44,518 nucleotides of DNA from assembly GCA_010279815.1 (NCBI GenBank), contig QEOQ01000214.1:1261799-1306316 (forward strand). Reading direction: 5' to 3'. Positions 27,914 to 39,294 of this stretch are shown piece by piece; the stretch's first letter is position 1; every line of letters starts with the position of its first letter. The notes under the pieces are model-generated. The model saw only the letters and a program-made list of their open reading frames with translations, was not told where the DNA came from and ran no database searches. Both the position numbers and the translations under genes were made by a program. The stretch comes from Brachionus plicatilis. Its lineage: Eukaryota; Rotifera; Eurotatoria; Ploima; Brachionidae.

Positions 27914-30900
27914 TCAATTTTTACTATCATCATTAATAAATGTTAAGATGTTGTGTAAAAGCAGATTTGAATTGTGAGAGGTGCACGGCGAGCTTGAAGG
28001 AGATGTTGAATTAAAATTGGTTGAAAAGCTCGGCGATGATGCCGTTGATGAAACTTTTATGTGATTAATTGTCGGTGTGCTGAGGCCTGGTAAATTCATG
28101 GCAGAACTCGCCGGTTTGGGAGTGAACAACTTGCTCAAATCAGCAATAATATCCAGCAGCAGCTCTTTGGACAACTTTTTTATCCCATTCGTATCAGCCA
28201 ATTCAGGAAAATTATTCCGCACTATTTTTAGAGCAAAATTTTTCATATTGTCATCTTTTATTTTGTCGGCAGCTTCCAGTATCTAAAAAAAAATCAAAAA
28301 ATTTTTTTTTTCTTAATATGAATCTTACGTCAAAAACATTGCTTTTAGATACATTGGCTTCTAAATTTTGTTTACAAAAAATGTGTAGTCTTAGGTTGGA
28401 AAATTGAAAAAAGTGGTTAGCTGTGAACAAATAGAGTGCGTCTTGTGGAGGCATATTTACATCATCAAAGTAGATATAGCGTAGCAGAGAGACACAAGCT
28501 TGACGCGTTGGCACCGTGTCACCAATTGTCATCAGAACTTTCCGGTCTTTGGGCATAAATGACCTGAAATAGGCCTCAAAATAGGCGCATCGCGCAGCTA
28601 GTATGCACTTATGAGAAAAAATAGGCTTATTTTCGTTCAGAACAATCAAAATGTCTGAGAATTCATTTCCGATTTCATTGAGCAAAAAATTTTCCAAATC
28701 TTTTTCAAGACAAGAGCCTGCAAAAATTTCAAATTTTTTATCAAGTAAATTTTTTTTTCAATTAAAATTATTTTTAAATTAAAATTATTTTTAAATTAAA
28801 ATTATTTTTAAATTTAATATTTTTCAATTTACTTTTATCTCTAACAATTTCATTTATTTGCTCAGTTGTGTTTATCTTTCTAGGTGTTTGTCTTAGACGA
28901 ATAATTTCCACCATCAAAGAAGACTGAAGCTGCTCGAATTCGGTAAGCATTATCACCTGATTGAAATTTGTATCTTTGGCCAAAAACTTCATGCATGACT
29001 CCTATTTTTAATTTTGTTTTAGAAGAGTTTTTAAAAATTGCTCAATTTTTACTTTAAGGGTGGTCAAGTTTAGGGAGTCAACATACCGAAGAAGACTTAA
29101 TACATTGGCACATGTAATCGAAGTGTCACAAAATTGTTCGCATATGTTTTTTAGTTTTGGTATCATAAACTTCAAGAAATTATATTAAAAATTCAAGTAA
29201 ACTTTTGGTGGATATTTTGTGGCATTATCCTGGAATCTATCACAATTATAGGATAATAATTTCTAAAATAATGTTCAAATAAAAAATTCGATTTTAGCTT
29301 AGAAAAAAAAATTTTGAAAAAATTCTATAAAAAAAAAAAATTTTTAAAATAAAATTTTAATTCTAATTTTTATTCAAAATATGAATATTTTTTATTGATT
29401 TTTTTTCAAATTTTCATTGTTTAGTGACCAAATTAATTAAAAAAACAAAGCCAAAATAAAATTAAACTTGGATCAATCCCCGAGAAAATAATCTTAAATA
29501 AATAAATAAAAAATTTGTTCAAAGACGTTAATTAACGTAATAGAAATGAATAAAATTCAAATTTATTAAATGTAAATAAAAGTTAAAAAAATAAATAATA
29601 ATAATTCCCTGTTTTTTTTTAATATTTAAATTCAGTCTTAATTTTTTTTTAGTTTTTTAAATTATTTGACTAGTAATGTAATGTAAAGCGTTTAAGGTCT
29701 GATTTAAATTTGCATCTTAACAGAGAAATAATAGTTGAAATTTTAATTCCATTTCTATATTTTAAAAATATTGATCTAATAATGAATGATGCTTCGAATT
29801 TAAGAATTCTGTACAAATTGACTCGATAAAATACTATTTTTTCTTGATCTAATTTTGTAACTTTATGCATATTTTCTTTTATAAAATTAAAAAAAAAGAT
29901 TTCTATAGAATTTTACTCAAATTTACACAAAATTGAACATTTAAGAAAATTTTAGTTCTACGGTAAAATAAGTAAATTAGAGTAATTTTACAGAAATATT
30001 GGTCAAATAATGTTAAATTTCCAAAAATTAACACATAATAGCAGCACTCTAAATAATAATTTAGCACTCGGAATAAAAATTTTTTTCCAATTTTTCTTTA
30101 AATAATTAACAATTTTTTTATAGAAAAGTTTGGTGTTTTTTTTTCCTAGTTGCTAAATAGAAAATTGAATATTACTTTCTTGGTACATATTTTTTCCTTC
30201 GATTGCCGATAACTTCCCGAAAGAAAGAGTTCAAAAATATTTAATACTTCCAAGAGTCCTTTAATGTTTCTAGAATGATTTAAATTATTATCTTAATTTA
30301 TCTATTATTTATTTTTTTTTAAATTTAATATCAAAAAATTATCAAGGTAATAGTAAGTTTTTTTTGAAATTTGAAATTCATTGAAGATTTTAAAAAGTTA
30401 ATAAAGTGATTAAAGTTAAACTGAATAATGAGTAAAATTACATTATTTTACATATTTTTACGTCAGAAAATGTAGGTTTACATAATATTACATTATTTCT
30501 TGTATGTAAGAAAATGTAAAATAACATAATATTACGTAAAATTACGCAAGATTATGTATTTTTACATTTTCTTACATACAAAAATTGGTGTAATATTATG
30601 TAAGCCTAAATTTTCTTGCGTAAGATTACGTAAAATAATGTAATCGTACTAATTATTCAGTTTAACTTAACCACTGTAATTTAATTTTAAAAAAATTGAT
30701 AATTTCAATCTTTTCCAATAGTTTTTTCAAAACTAAATTTTTCTTTTTTAACATCATCATAAAAATCATTTCATATACAATTTTAACCAAATTTTAATCA
30801 GAGTTGTTTAAAAGTCATAAAGTCAAAGTGATTGACTTGACTTGAAAAATTGTTTTTTAAAATTAAGTCTTTTGCCGTTCCATGTAGTTTTTAAGGCGAT

Positions 30901-33900
30901 CATTTTTATTTCAAGGTCTTTAAAATGACTTTTTTCAGACTAAAAAATTCAGTCAGTGACTTAACTCTTTAAAATGACTTTTTTTTTTTTTGCGCAAGTC
31001 TGATTTTAATCTTAATAAAAGGCTTTAATCAAGTGTCAAAAATCGATCTATTTCATAAAAATAAGTCTTTCTTCTTTTGATTTTAATCGTTTTGGCACTT
31101 TTCTCATACCACATAATATTAATGTATACTATATAAAAAGATTAACTTACTAAATAAAATGTATTAAATGTACTATATAAAAAATTATTTACTAGATAAA
31201 AAATTTAACACCTAGATAAAGTTATTAACTTCATAGAGAAAAAAATTAAAATGCTAGAAAATTTTATTAATTAACTAGATATAATTGAATAGTTACTCAA
31301 TATTTTATTTGATTAATTTATCAATTTTTTAAACTCTATCAAATACAGGCTATAAATCCATTTCCGACACAGACTCTTCGAATACGACTAGTTCGGTTAA
31401 CACCGAACCTAGCAGTGAAGAAACATACGAAGTGGCTCCACGACAAACTCGCCCTACATCTCCTTCTTAATGAAATAAAGCAGCATTAGTTCAACATACT
31501 GTCAAGAATAGTAGGGGAAAAAACTTATGAAGACTATCTAGATATACCAGTAAATAAGCAAACAAATATACAAATAAACAATACAACAGAAATCATTTAT
31601 GAAAACAAAGAGGAAGAAGAAATAAACCATGTTGAATTAAGAATTCCTGCTGGTGTAGGCACAGATCAACCCAAACGTGGTCGTGGTAGACCCAAAAAAA
31701 GTGTCAACGATTTTCAAGCCACTCAATCAAAAAAAAGAGCTGCTTTAAACAATAATCAAAATGATGCTGATCATGTTCATGAGTCGCGCAATAAAAGAAG
31801 AAAAATATAAGTACTCATTTTTTTTTATAGTTTTTTTTTATTTTGGCAATGTGAAATTTTAGTACAAAAATTACAGTACAAATAGTAAAAACTTTATAAT
31901 TTTTTTTCTAATTGTGCAAAAATGGTTCTGCAAAAAGTACAATATTGTACAAATTTTGTACAAAAGAATTCCAAGCTCTGCAAAAACTCTGCAATTTATT
32001 GCATAGTTTAATCAAGGATTTTTTGATGGTGTGCATTTTACAGAAAATTGCAGAGTTTTTGCAGAGCTTGGAATTCTTTTGTACAAAATTTGTACAATAT
32101 TGTACTTTTTGCAGAATCAATTAGAAAAAAAATTATAAAGTTTTTACTATTTGTACTGTAATTTTTGTACTAAAATTTCACATTGCCTTTATTTTCTTGT
32201 CTATCAAATAATTTTTTTATCAAGTAAAAAATATTTTTATATAGTGTTTTGTCTTTTTATCTAATAGCTAATAAAATTATCTATTTGATTTCATCCTTTT
32301 TATATTTTAATATAATATCTAGTAAATTTCATCTTTTTATCTATTATAATTAATCCTATGCCTTTCTCATACCATTAAAAAAACACAATTATTTTTAGCC
32401 TGATAAAATTTTAACAATTAAAAGATATTTAAATTTTCTTACTTGGTTGGCGAGCTTGTAAAGATTGGCGACAAGTTTAAGTGTTTCAATCTCATTTTCT
32501 CTTCCTTCTAAGGAAACAATTCGATCAGTGTACAAAAATTCCAGCAGCATTTTCAGAGCCTCGGCATTTTCCTCATTAATCCGAATTTCTATAAACTCGT
32601 CCTCATTGAGACAAAACGGTGGCGATTTGGTCTTGCGCTGTTCTTCTAGATTAAACAGCGAGTTGGTCGATGAGCTTGAGCCAAGGGACACCAAAGCAGA
32701 TAAAGTAGGAGGCGATGGCTTTAACTTGTCCTTGGAGTGCTTTATTAGCTGCCGGAAATGAGGTGAGCGACTGGCAACAATTGCGCAATGCGCCAAAACA
32801 GTTTCTTTCTTAAATATCAAAATTAATTTTGTGGTGACAAAAAAACAAAATTTACATTGGAACATGTTAGCTTCAGATCACAGAACATTTCTTTCTTTAA
32901 AACTTTGTACAAGTCATCTTTTAATGTAGATTTGGGCTGGTTGGGCAACTTGAATCTGAATAATTCGTTGCTTCGCGCATTCTGATCACCATTTCCACCA
33001 AAAACATACAAATTTTCGCTTTGTACACTGGCAGCCAAGAAAGAACGGCCGCTGGGCACCTTTACAAGGATTTAAAAATGGAAAAATAGATTATTTTTGG
33101 CTGGTACCAATGACTTGCCATGCATGGTTATTATTTCCCAAGTTTTTGTCTCCAAGTCGAAACAGTAGATATCATGAAAAAAACTATTGCCTAAAAATCC
33201 ACCGTAAATGTATAGGTGGTTGTGATGGGCAACCATTATGTGTCCGGAACGTCTCTCGGGTGGAGAGCTGGTTCCGCGCAGAATAAAATTGGATGATATT
33301 TTTGACCAACTTTGGTAAAAAAAAATTAAATTAAAATTTTTTTCTACTTTTAAATAAAAATACTATGAAGATTTAAAATCAAATTTGAAGAGTAAATTTG
33401 ATGTTTTTGCTCCGCTTTGACCAGAAAAAAGATACATTGCGTCTTGAACAACAGCGACTGGAAAATTGCATACTGTTGATGGTTGTTCACCAGATTGTTC
33501 TACTTCGACCCAAGTCCTTGGTGTATTTTGAGATGCGTTCAGTTGAATGTACCATAAATCGTTCAGTCTTGCGTTGCCATCATAACCGGCAAATATCCAC
33601 AATTTGTGGTCGTATACAACGGCGCCATGAGCTGCTCTTGGACAAGGTGCACTTGATCAGAAAAAAAAGTTAATTTTTAAAATTTAAAAAAAGAATAAAT
33701 TCTTCAACTTAAAATCCCACGTAAAGGTCAAAATTAATTTAATTTTAAATTTCTATAAATTATTTATTTAATTGCTTATTTTTACTAAGGTTTAACTCCT
33801 TTAAATTAAAAAAAAAAATTTCAAAAAAATATTGCTGATGCTCCTTTTGAATGTTTCCAGAGACAAATTTTAATATTGATTGAGTCATGTTGAAGTTGTT

Positions 33901-36542
33901 GTATATTAGCTCCTTTTCAAAATTCGGGAATGGAAATAAAGATTAGGCAATTATTAATGGGCCATGAAATTAAAAAAAAAAATAAAGTGGAATATTTTTT
34001 AAATATTGGATTCTAATTAAATAATAAAAATTTTATTCAAGATTTAAATAAAGTAGTCACCCTAAAAAACTAACTATACAATTACTTCTTTAATCATAAG
34101 TTTAAAATTTCAAATGGTTATTAATTTTTTCTGTCAAAAATTTAATTTCAGTTTTGAATAAGAAAATAAGTTATTAAAAATTTTTCTGAAAAAAATATGT
34201 GCAAAAAAGAATTTTACCTAATTTTCAATAAAGATAAAATAATTGTTTATTTCTAATAAATTCGTGATTATCTTTTTATCAATTTAAAGAAACTTATTTT
34301 AGGACTATCTTTGAGTAAGTTAAAATTAACCGAAAAAGACAAAACAAAATAATTTTTAGCTATTTTTCATTTGGGAAAAAAATACCTAACTTTTCAAAAC
34401 AATGTCAGTTAAAAAGAATTCGAGAAAAAAATTTAAAATAAATACCTGTATAATGAAAAATAGATCATAAATTTTTTTTGGAAAGCAACCCGGAGTTCAT
34501 TATCATGATCACATGATCAAAACTTAATTCATTAAAATCTCAATAAAAAGGATTTTTTAATTTTTTTATGATTTTTAAAGTTTAAATTTTTTTTTATTGA
34601 TCTTAAATTTATCCTTTCAAAATTTTTATTTGAAACTTAAAAGACAAATTTAAAATGCATATTCAGTTATCCAATTTATGGGTTAAACAAACACTTTAAA
34701 TTATACTTTAAATTGTTACTTTAAATTACAGCGAAAAAGAGTTAAATTTTGAATCGCAAAATTTCAAAATATTGATTAATTTTAATTTTTACTATAGATA
34801 AAAATTCATATAATTTTAATTCTAGTTAAAGATTAAAGATAAAATAATGTTTAATAAAGTAAAGATATTAATAAAAAAATTGAAAAAAAAACCCTTTTTT
34901 AAATCTAAATTTTAATATTTTTATTTAAAATTTACATTTGATCATGAACTTCAATTTTCCTTTTTAGAAATAAAAACTTATTTCGTAATTAAGTTGAAAA
35001 AATAAAAATTGATTAAAAATTATAGTTAAAGAAAAAAGAAAGACTAAAAAACTAATAAAGCAAATTCAAGAAAAAATTTATTCAAATTTCAAGAATGAAT
35101 TTAAGTTCAATCTAAACAATCTAAAATATTTTGATTAACTTTTAGAGACCGAAACATGCCATATTTTTACTCTTTTTTATATAATAGTCTTTGTTTTGAA
35201 CAAAGCAAATTTTTTTAAAAAAAATTCATCATTAAGACTTAAGACATTTTTAAACAATAAAGTAAAATTTGGGCGATGTCTTTTTACGAATAAATTTTTT
35301 TTTATAGAATACAAATGATTTTTATGGAAAAATTTTTTTGCATTTAAATTGATTTTTTTTAAAGAATATAAATATTATAAATAATATTATAAAAATATAC
35401 ATATATTATAAAAATTTTATAAATTTTAAAGTTACCGATCTATCTTTATATCATATTAAAATTGTTGCCTAATCTTCAGCTAGTCTTTCATTTTATAATG
35501 AAATTGCTGAATCTGATAAAAATGCCGAGTGTGTGCTGAGCAAGTTAAAAATCTTGAGTTGAGTTTTTTTTGTAGAATAAAATGTGTTTTATTCTATGAA
35601 AGTTTTTTTAATACTATTAATATAGTTGTGAATGACTTAAGTTCATGCGATAATTTTTCATTCTTTAAGAATAATTTTTTTATACTAATAAAACTTATAT
35701 TATAAAAATTATATTAAAAATATTTTTTTATTCTACACAAATTTTTTTTTATTCGTCAAAAGATTTTTCCCGTAAAATTTCTGCCAAAACTAATTTTCTT
35801 ACCTCTCCACGTTCCAGAAAATCCAGTTTCCGGTGCTAAATTTGTATTCATACAAGTCATTTTTATTACATAAATTCGAATTAGAGTTTAAATCGCCAGT
35901 ATACCCACCTTGATTAAATATTAATTTTTTTGTAACAAAAAAAATGGTAAAAATTTTACCAAATACAAACATGCTATTATTGTAGACAACAGCCGTGTGA
36001 TGGTATCTGGGCGTCGGGGGTGAACCATTAAGTGCTCTTTTGCCAAATTAAATTAAACCCAATTTAAAATTATAATTTAAAAAATAGACTACCTTCCCCA
36101 CGAGTTGTTATTGCAGTCATAGGTTATCAAATCGTTGAGCATTTGTTTGCCATTGTCTCCACCAAAAACATACTATAAAAAAAATAAAATTTGACCATTG
36201 GAAAAAATTAAAATAAAATTACTAGTGAATTGCCATAAGCGACCATTGTATGCTTGCTTCTCCTTAATTAATAAAAATTTCATTAAAATAAATAAATATT
36301 AAAGGAATTTAAAAAAAATTAAATTTTTTTTAGGTGAAAAAATACTTGGGTCCGATGAATTCATCGCACTCTGACATTTTGACCCAACTATTGCTCGTCT
36401 GAAAGCTGTCGGAGGCGAGCGAAGCGTTCGAGACCGATATTGAAGGTGATATTTGAGACACCGCATCGCTCAGGTACTGTCCTATCGAACTATTCGAGTG
36501 CAGCTGATAGTTCGATATGGACCTCGATTCCATATCGGCCAT
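27914..36542 (-). CDS. LZTR1, Kelch-BTB-BACK adaptor of CUL3 ligase (13 exons)
   Basis: Exons (minus strand): 36346-36542, 36223-36262, 36093-36172, 35960-36036, 35803-35909, 33364-33651, 33108-33309, 32856-33059, 32443-32808, 29053-29169, 28833-29001, 28329-28717, 27914-28282. All junctions are GT-AG and in phase, giving about 867 aa. LZTR1 recruits RAS-family GTPases (RIT1, MRAS, KRAS) to CUL3 for ubiquitination, on endomembranes. Landmarks: [18 protein letters not shown], kelch blades [71 protein letters not shown] and [14 protein letters not shown]. These are followed by BTB1 ([22 protein letters not shown]), a BACK part ([14 protein letters not shown]), BTB2 ([27 protein letters not shown]) and a final BACK helix set ([28 protein letters not shown]). 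One oddity: exon 5 carries one extra base near 35880 that shifts the frame inside the ..[19 protein letters not shown] block. It is either an assembly indel or a true lesion. Confidence 0.93.
30404..30676. mobile_element. 273-bp palindromic MITE, Tc1/mariner type
   Basis: The two halves are reverse complements over almost the whole length: AAGTGATTAAAGTTAAACTG at the left and CAGTGGTTAAGTTAAACTG inverted at the right. Both sides are flanked by TA (30402-30403 and 30677-30678). The interior is an array of TTACATTATTTTAC, CATAATATTACGTAA and GTATGTAAGAAAATGTA words. Confidence 0.88.
30799..31002. mobile_element. hAT-type MITE, complete with 8-bp duplication
   Basis: 204 bp, left end CAGAGTTGTTTAAAAGTCAT, right end (inverted) CAGACTTGCGCAAAAAAAAA. 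Exact 8-bp duplication ATTTTAAT on both sides (30791-30798 and 31003-31010). Same family as 9141-9310 and 12959-13163. Confidence 0.9.
31349..31810 (+). pseudogene. AT-hook ORF remnant, antisense in LZTR1 intron
   Basis: After an acceptor-like CTATCAAATACAG the frame reads [40 protein letters not shown] and stops at 31470. A shifted frame continues NEIKQH, stop, [20 protein letters not shown], then [20 protein letters not shown], a clear AT-hook [10 protein letters not shown], and ends SRNKRRKI at TAA 31808-31810. One frameshift and one stop separate the parts. It looks like the C-terminal tail of a transposon polyprotein or a displaced gene; the family is not identified. Confidence 0.5.
31845..32187. 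mobile_element. 343-bp palindromic MITE with 8-bp duplication
   Basis: Arms of about 150 bp begin GGCAATGTGAAATTTTAGTA and are nearly exact inverted copies. Flanked by TTTATTTT on both sides (31837-31844 and 32188-32195). The interior includes TACAATATTGTACAAA and GCAGAGTTTTTGCAGAGCTT. Overlapping 70-aa frames on both strands are artefacts of the palindrome. Termini GG..CC with an 8-bp duplication resemble the 1336-bp element in CTR9 intron 1. Confidence 0.9.
33652..35802 (-). other. LZTR1 intron 5 (2.2 kb)
   Basis: Very A/T-rich and without identifiable element or gene; ends in a GATCAAG acceptor before exon 6. Confidence 0.7.
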
Positions 36543-36685
36543 CTTTAACTATTTAAATTAAAATTAACGTAAAAAGAAAAATAAATATAAATTTTTTTTT
36601 TTATAATTTATTAATAAAATTAATTTGAAATTTTTTATTCATGTTAGCACAAAAAATTTTTATTTTAGAATAATTTGCATTAAAA
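36543..36685. promoter_or_regulatory. Bidirectional promoter between LZTR1 and LIN37
   Basis: Only 143 bp separate the two start codons, which face away from each other, so both 5' UTRs and core promoters must lie here or overlap the genes. The sequence is A/T-rich (poly-T at 36588-36601) with no clear TATA or initiator pair; co-regulation is likely but not shown. Confidence 0.7.
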
Positions 36686-37261
36686 ATGTTTTCTAATTTC
36701 AACCATAATAAGTCGCCCAAAAAGAAAAAGCGAAAACATAGTGTGGACAACTGCGCAGCAAATGCCAATAGAAAGAACCAGTCTTCAGGCAGTGGAGCCA
36801 GCAACACCACCATAAACATAATTGATCGAGTTTTAGACTTGGGCAAGTACGAAAAAGACACTGGACTGTATACTTTGTCCCGAGATTGGATCAACGCAAC
36901 TACCATGGTCTCTGATGTAAAATTTGCCAAAAAAGAGCCGATACACAGCGACCAAGGCCAGCGGAATGATGAATACTTTATTTTTAGGTTGCCTGGCCCT
37001 GAAAGCCAAATTCAGACCCAGAATATCCAAGAGCTAAATGAAGATATAGGGAAAACAGTCAGAATGACTGAAAAGAACGATTTAGACTTGATCGCCAGTC
37101 TGAATGTGGACGAGAACTTGCAAACGCATGCGCTGCTCAAACTTCATGTAAACAGATGGAAGCAATCCAGGAGCAAATGGTTGAACTATTACAAAAGCTC
37201 GAACAAAGCTTATAAAGACAGCTACCAATGTTTAAAGTCAATTTTTGAAGAATTTGAGTAA
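36686..37261 (+). CDS. LIN37, MuvB core/DREAM complex subunit
   Basis: 191 aa, single exon. LIN37 is part of the MuvB core (with LIN9, LIN52, LIN54 and RBBP4) that joins p107/p130-E2F to repress cell-cycle genes or B-MYB to activate them. Visible signatures: a basic N-terminus SPKKKKRKHS (likely nuclear localisation), the conserved central block INIIDRVLDLGKYEKDTGLY then LSRDWI (about residues 43-69), equivalent to the vertebrate KLFDRSVDLAQF..PLYPICRAWM, and the C-terminal helix RWKQSRSKWLNYYKSSNKAY (about 157-176). Human LIN37 is 246 aa, so this is a compact version with a shorter linker. AATAAA at 37317-37322. It shares its promoter with LZTR1 and converges with ARL14EP, whose stop is 174 bp away. 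Confidence 0.88.
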   Translation: MFSNFNHNKSPKKKKRKHSVDNCAANANRKNQSSGSGASNTTINIIDRVLDLGKYEKDTGLYTLSRDWINATTMVSDVKFAKKEPIHSDQGQRNDEYFIFRLPGPESQIQTQNIQELNEDIGKTVRMTEKNDLDLIASLNVDENLQTHALLKLHVNRWKQSRSKWLNYYKSSNKAYKDSYQCLKSIFEEFE

Positions 37262-37435
37262 ATTATAAAAAATATTTTTTTTGTTTTTTTTTCTCAATTT
37301 TTGTTGTAAGATTTAAAATAAATTTAAAATAGAAAATTTTTTTTTTTTAATTTGTGATGGGTTAAATGTGATGAGTTTAAAAAAATATTTTATTTAAATG
37401 AGTAGAAAATTTGACCAGAAAAAAAGGATAATTTT

Positions 37436-37929
37436 TTAGTCAATATGCATTTCAAGTGTTTTTGAAAGACCTTCTATTTCAATTTTTTCATAGTACCAAG
37501 TTCGATTGCAGCGACATTTGTTGCCGCATTTTGTCGATTTGCACTGTTTGCACGGAAAATGGCATCCCGGACATCCTTTTCTTAGACAATCACAAATGTC
37601 TTGTTTGCTCTCAAGGATTTTTCCTTCATCGTCGTACAAAGGTCTAAAAATTAAAATAGGATTTTTTTTTCAAATAAAATTTATTAAACTTTGTTCCACT
37701 GTCAAATTGAGTTGGGCATCTAATTTTTCTTTTTCCCTGAGCTTCAAAGTTAAACTTAGATCCGGGATTCAAAAATTGCAGTCCTCTTAAAGTTTTGGAC
37801 TTAAAAAATTAGGAGTTGATTGATTTTTATTTTGAGTTTTAAAAAAATTACAATTCTTGTTTTTTCAATAGTTTGGGTTCTCTCGGTAGAAGTCTTTGGC
37901 GACGTAGATCCTGGATCTGAGGCGAACAT
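37436..37929 (-). CDS. ARL14EP-like protein (3 exons, 131 aa)
   Basis: Exons (minus): 37852-37929, 37690-37799, 37436-37643; introns are only 52 and 46 bp. The second donor is GTTTAA, non-consensus apart from GT. Phases fit and give SKTLRGLQFLNPGSKF then GTKPLYDDEGKILESKQDIC. The C-terminal ARF7EP_C domain is clear: DICDCLRKGCPGC, PCKQCKSTKCGNKCRCNRTW and YYEKIEIEG, matching the Cys-rich block of human ARL14EP ([35 protein letters not shown]). Human ARL14EP is about 260 aa; the N-terminal half is missing here. The human protein was named as an effector of ARL14, and nematode relatives assist H3K9 methyltransferases; which role applies is unknown. Polyadenylation signal at 37389-37394 (minus). 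The 63- and 94-aa plus-strand frames are shadows. Confidence 0.9.
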
Positions 37930-39294
37930 TTTTTCTCAAGAGAATTGTTGATGATTAAAAAATATTTATTCTTTTGTGAAAAAAGATCAAGAAAAATATT
38001 GTATTAATATCTTAACAAAATCTTGAAAAAATAATTTAGAAAATTTATTCTGCTAAAAAAAATTTTTTATTTATTATCAAATTTTTTTTTTCCTTTAGAC
38101 TTTTGAATTATTCAAATAGGAAGCCTAGATGATTGTTTATGAATGTCGCTTTCAAGCTGAAAATTCCGAACGATTGTTGTAGATATTGGATAACTAAAGT
38201 TAATATGAATTTAAACAAATTTTCAAAAAAAATTAAATTTTAATTAAAAAAATTTGCATTCCTTTGAATTTTTTGCTTTTTGAAATTTAACCTCTTTTTC
38301 ACTTTTCAGATTTTACGTTAATTTACGTAAAATGTGATAAAATTTGGTTAATTTACGGTATTTTACGTAATTTTTCGTAAAATACTGTTATCAAATCAAC
38401 ACTGAAATGATTTAAATGACCAAAAAGTACAAAAAGGAAAATTATTTTTTTTTATATCTAAATCTCGTTGTCTATCCATGAAAATTCAAAATTTATATGA
38501 AAAAATTTAAATTTAAATTAAATTTATTTCTTTTTAATGTATAATTTTGATTTTATTTTAAAAAACATATTGTCTATTTATTTTAAATAATTAAATATTT
38601 GAATTTTTAATCAGTTTTCAAAATAGATAAAGGCACTAGCGTGTTGATTAACTTTGAAACCTTATATTCTAATTCTTTGACAATTTTTTACTTTATTACT
38701 AATTATTAATTTGTTATTAATATGGATTAATTAAGTAAGTCATTTGATCGATGTTTATTGAGGTAAGTTAAAGTATTTTATATCTTAACTGGAAAGGCTA
38801 TAAGCTTTTTTTCCATTAAGACAGTATTTTTCTTTCATATGAAAATAGCTGCGGTGAAGTTTGGAGCAAAAAAACTTAAAACAAACAAAATTTTTTTTTT
38901 AATTTAAAAAATTAAATGATAATTTTGAAAAATCTTTAAAGCTTTAACATGAAATTTAAAAAAAAAAGGTAACAATTAGTACTGTTTCTATCAATATTCG
39001 ATCTATCCTTTTAATTTTGATGAATTTAAAAATGTTTGAGATTTATTTTTAAAATAATTGCTAAAAATTGAAATAAAACTGGTGTTAAATTTAATAAAAC
39101 TAATTTTGCTACAATATTTGCTCCATACTTCACTACCGCATGAAAATATAAAAACATTTGTATAAGATTCAACACCTTATTAGTGAAATAAAATTTTAAC
39201 TATCTCAGAGCTTTTCAGAAAAGTCTATAAAATACAATTTAATAATTTATTTACTCAAATCGAAAAAAAAATAACAATAAATTAGAAATTTAAT
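37930..39294. other. AT-rich intergenic DNA
   Basis: Upstream of ARL14EP and downstream of the GT32 gene. It includes the CGTAAA cluster at 38311-38390. AATAAA on the minus strand at 39246-39251 probably ends the GT32 transcript. No gene seen. Confidence 0.5.
38311..38390. repeat. TTTACGTAAA repeat cluster
   Basis: Six CGTAA/TTACG words in 80 bp (TTTTACGTTAATTTACGTAA, TTTACGGTATTTTACGTAA, TTTCGTAAAATACTG), partly palindromic. The first part resembles 9335-9360 (TTTACGTAAAAT[G/T]TGATAAA). Confidence 0.5.

Larger units (their letters stand above)
29170..32442 (-). other. LZTR1 intron 9 (3.3 kb)
   Basis: Between exons ending LYKLANQ and starting [10 protein letters not shown]. It contains four plus-strand or palindromic insertions (30404-30676, 30799-31002, 31349-31810, 31845-32187) in otherwise A/T-rich DNA; the insertions account for nearly all non-random structure. 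Confidence 0.8.

Noticed and set aside
31908..32124. 70-aa ORFs on both strands
   Set aside because: They are mirror images produced by the 343-bp palindromic MITE.
33398..33673. 91-aa plus-strand ORF
   Set aside because: Antisense of LZTR1 exon 6, which carries the conserved kelch repeat [16 protein letters not shown].
37456..37790. 63- and 94-aa plus-strand ORFs
   Set aside because: Antisense to ARL14EP exons 2 and 3, which have the conserved Cys-rich domain in the other strand.
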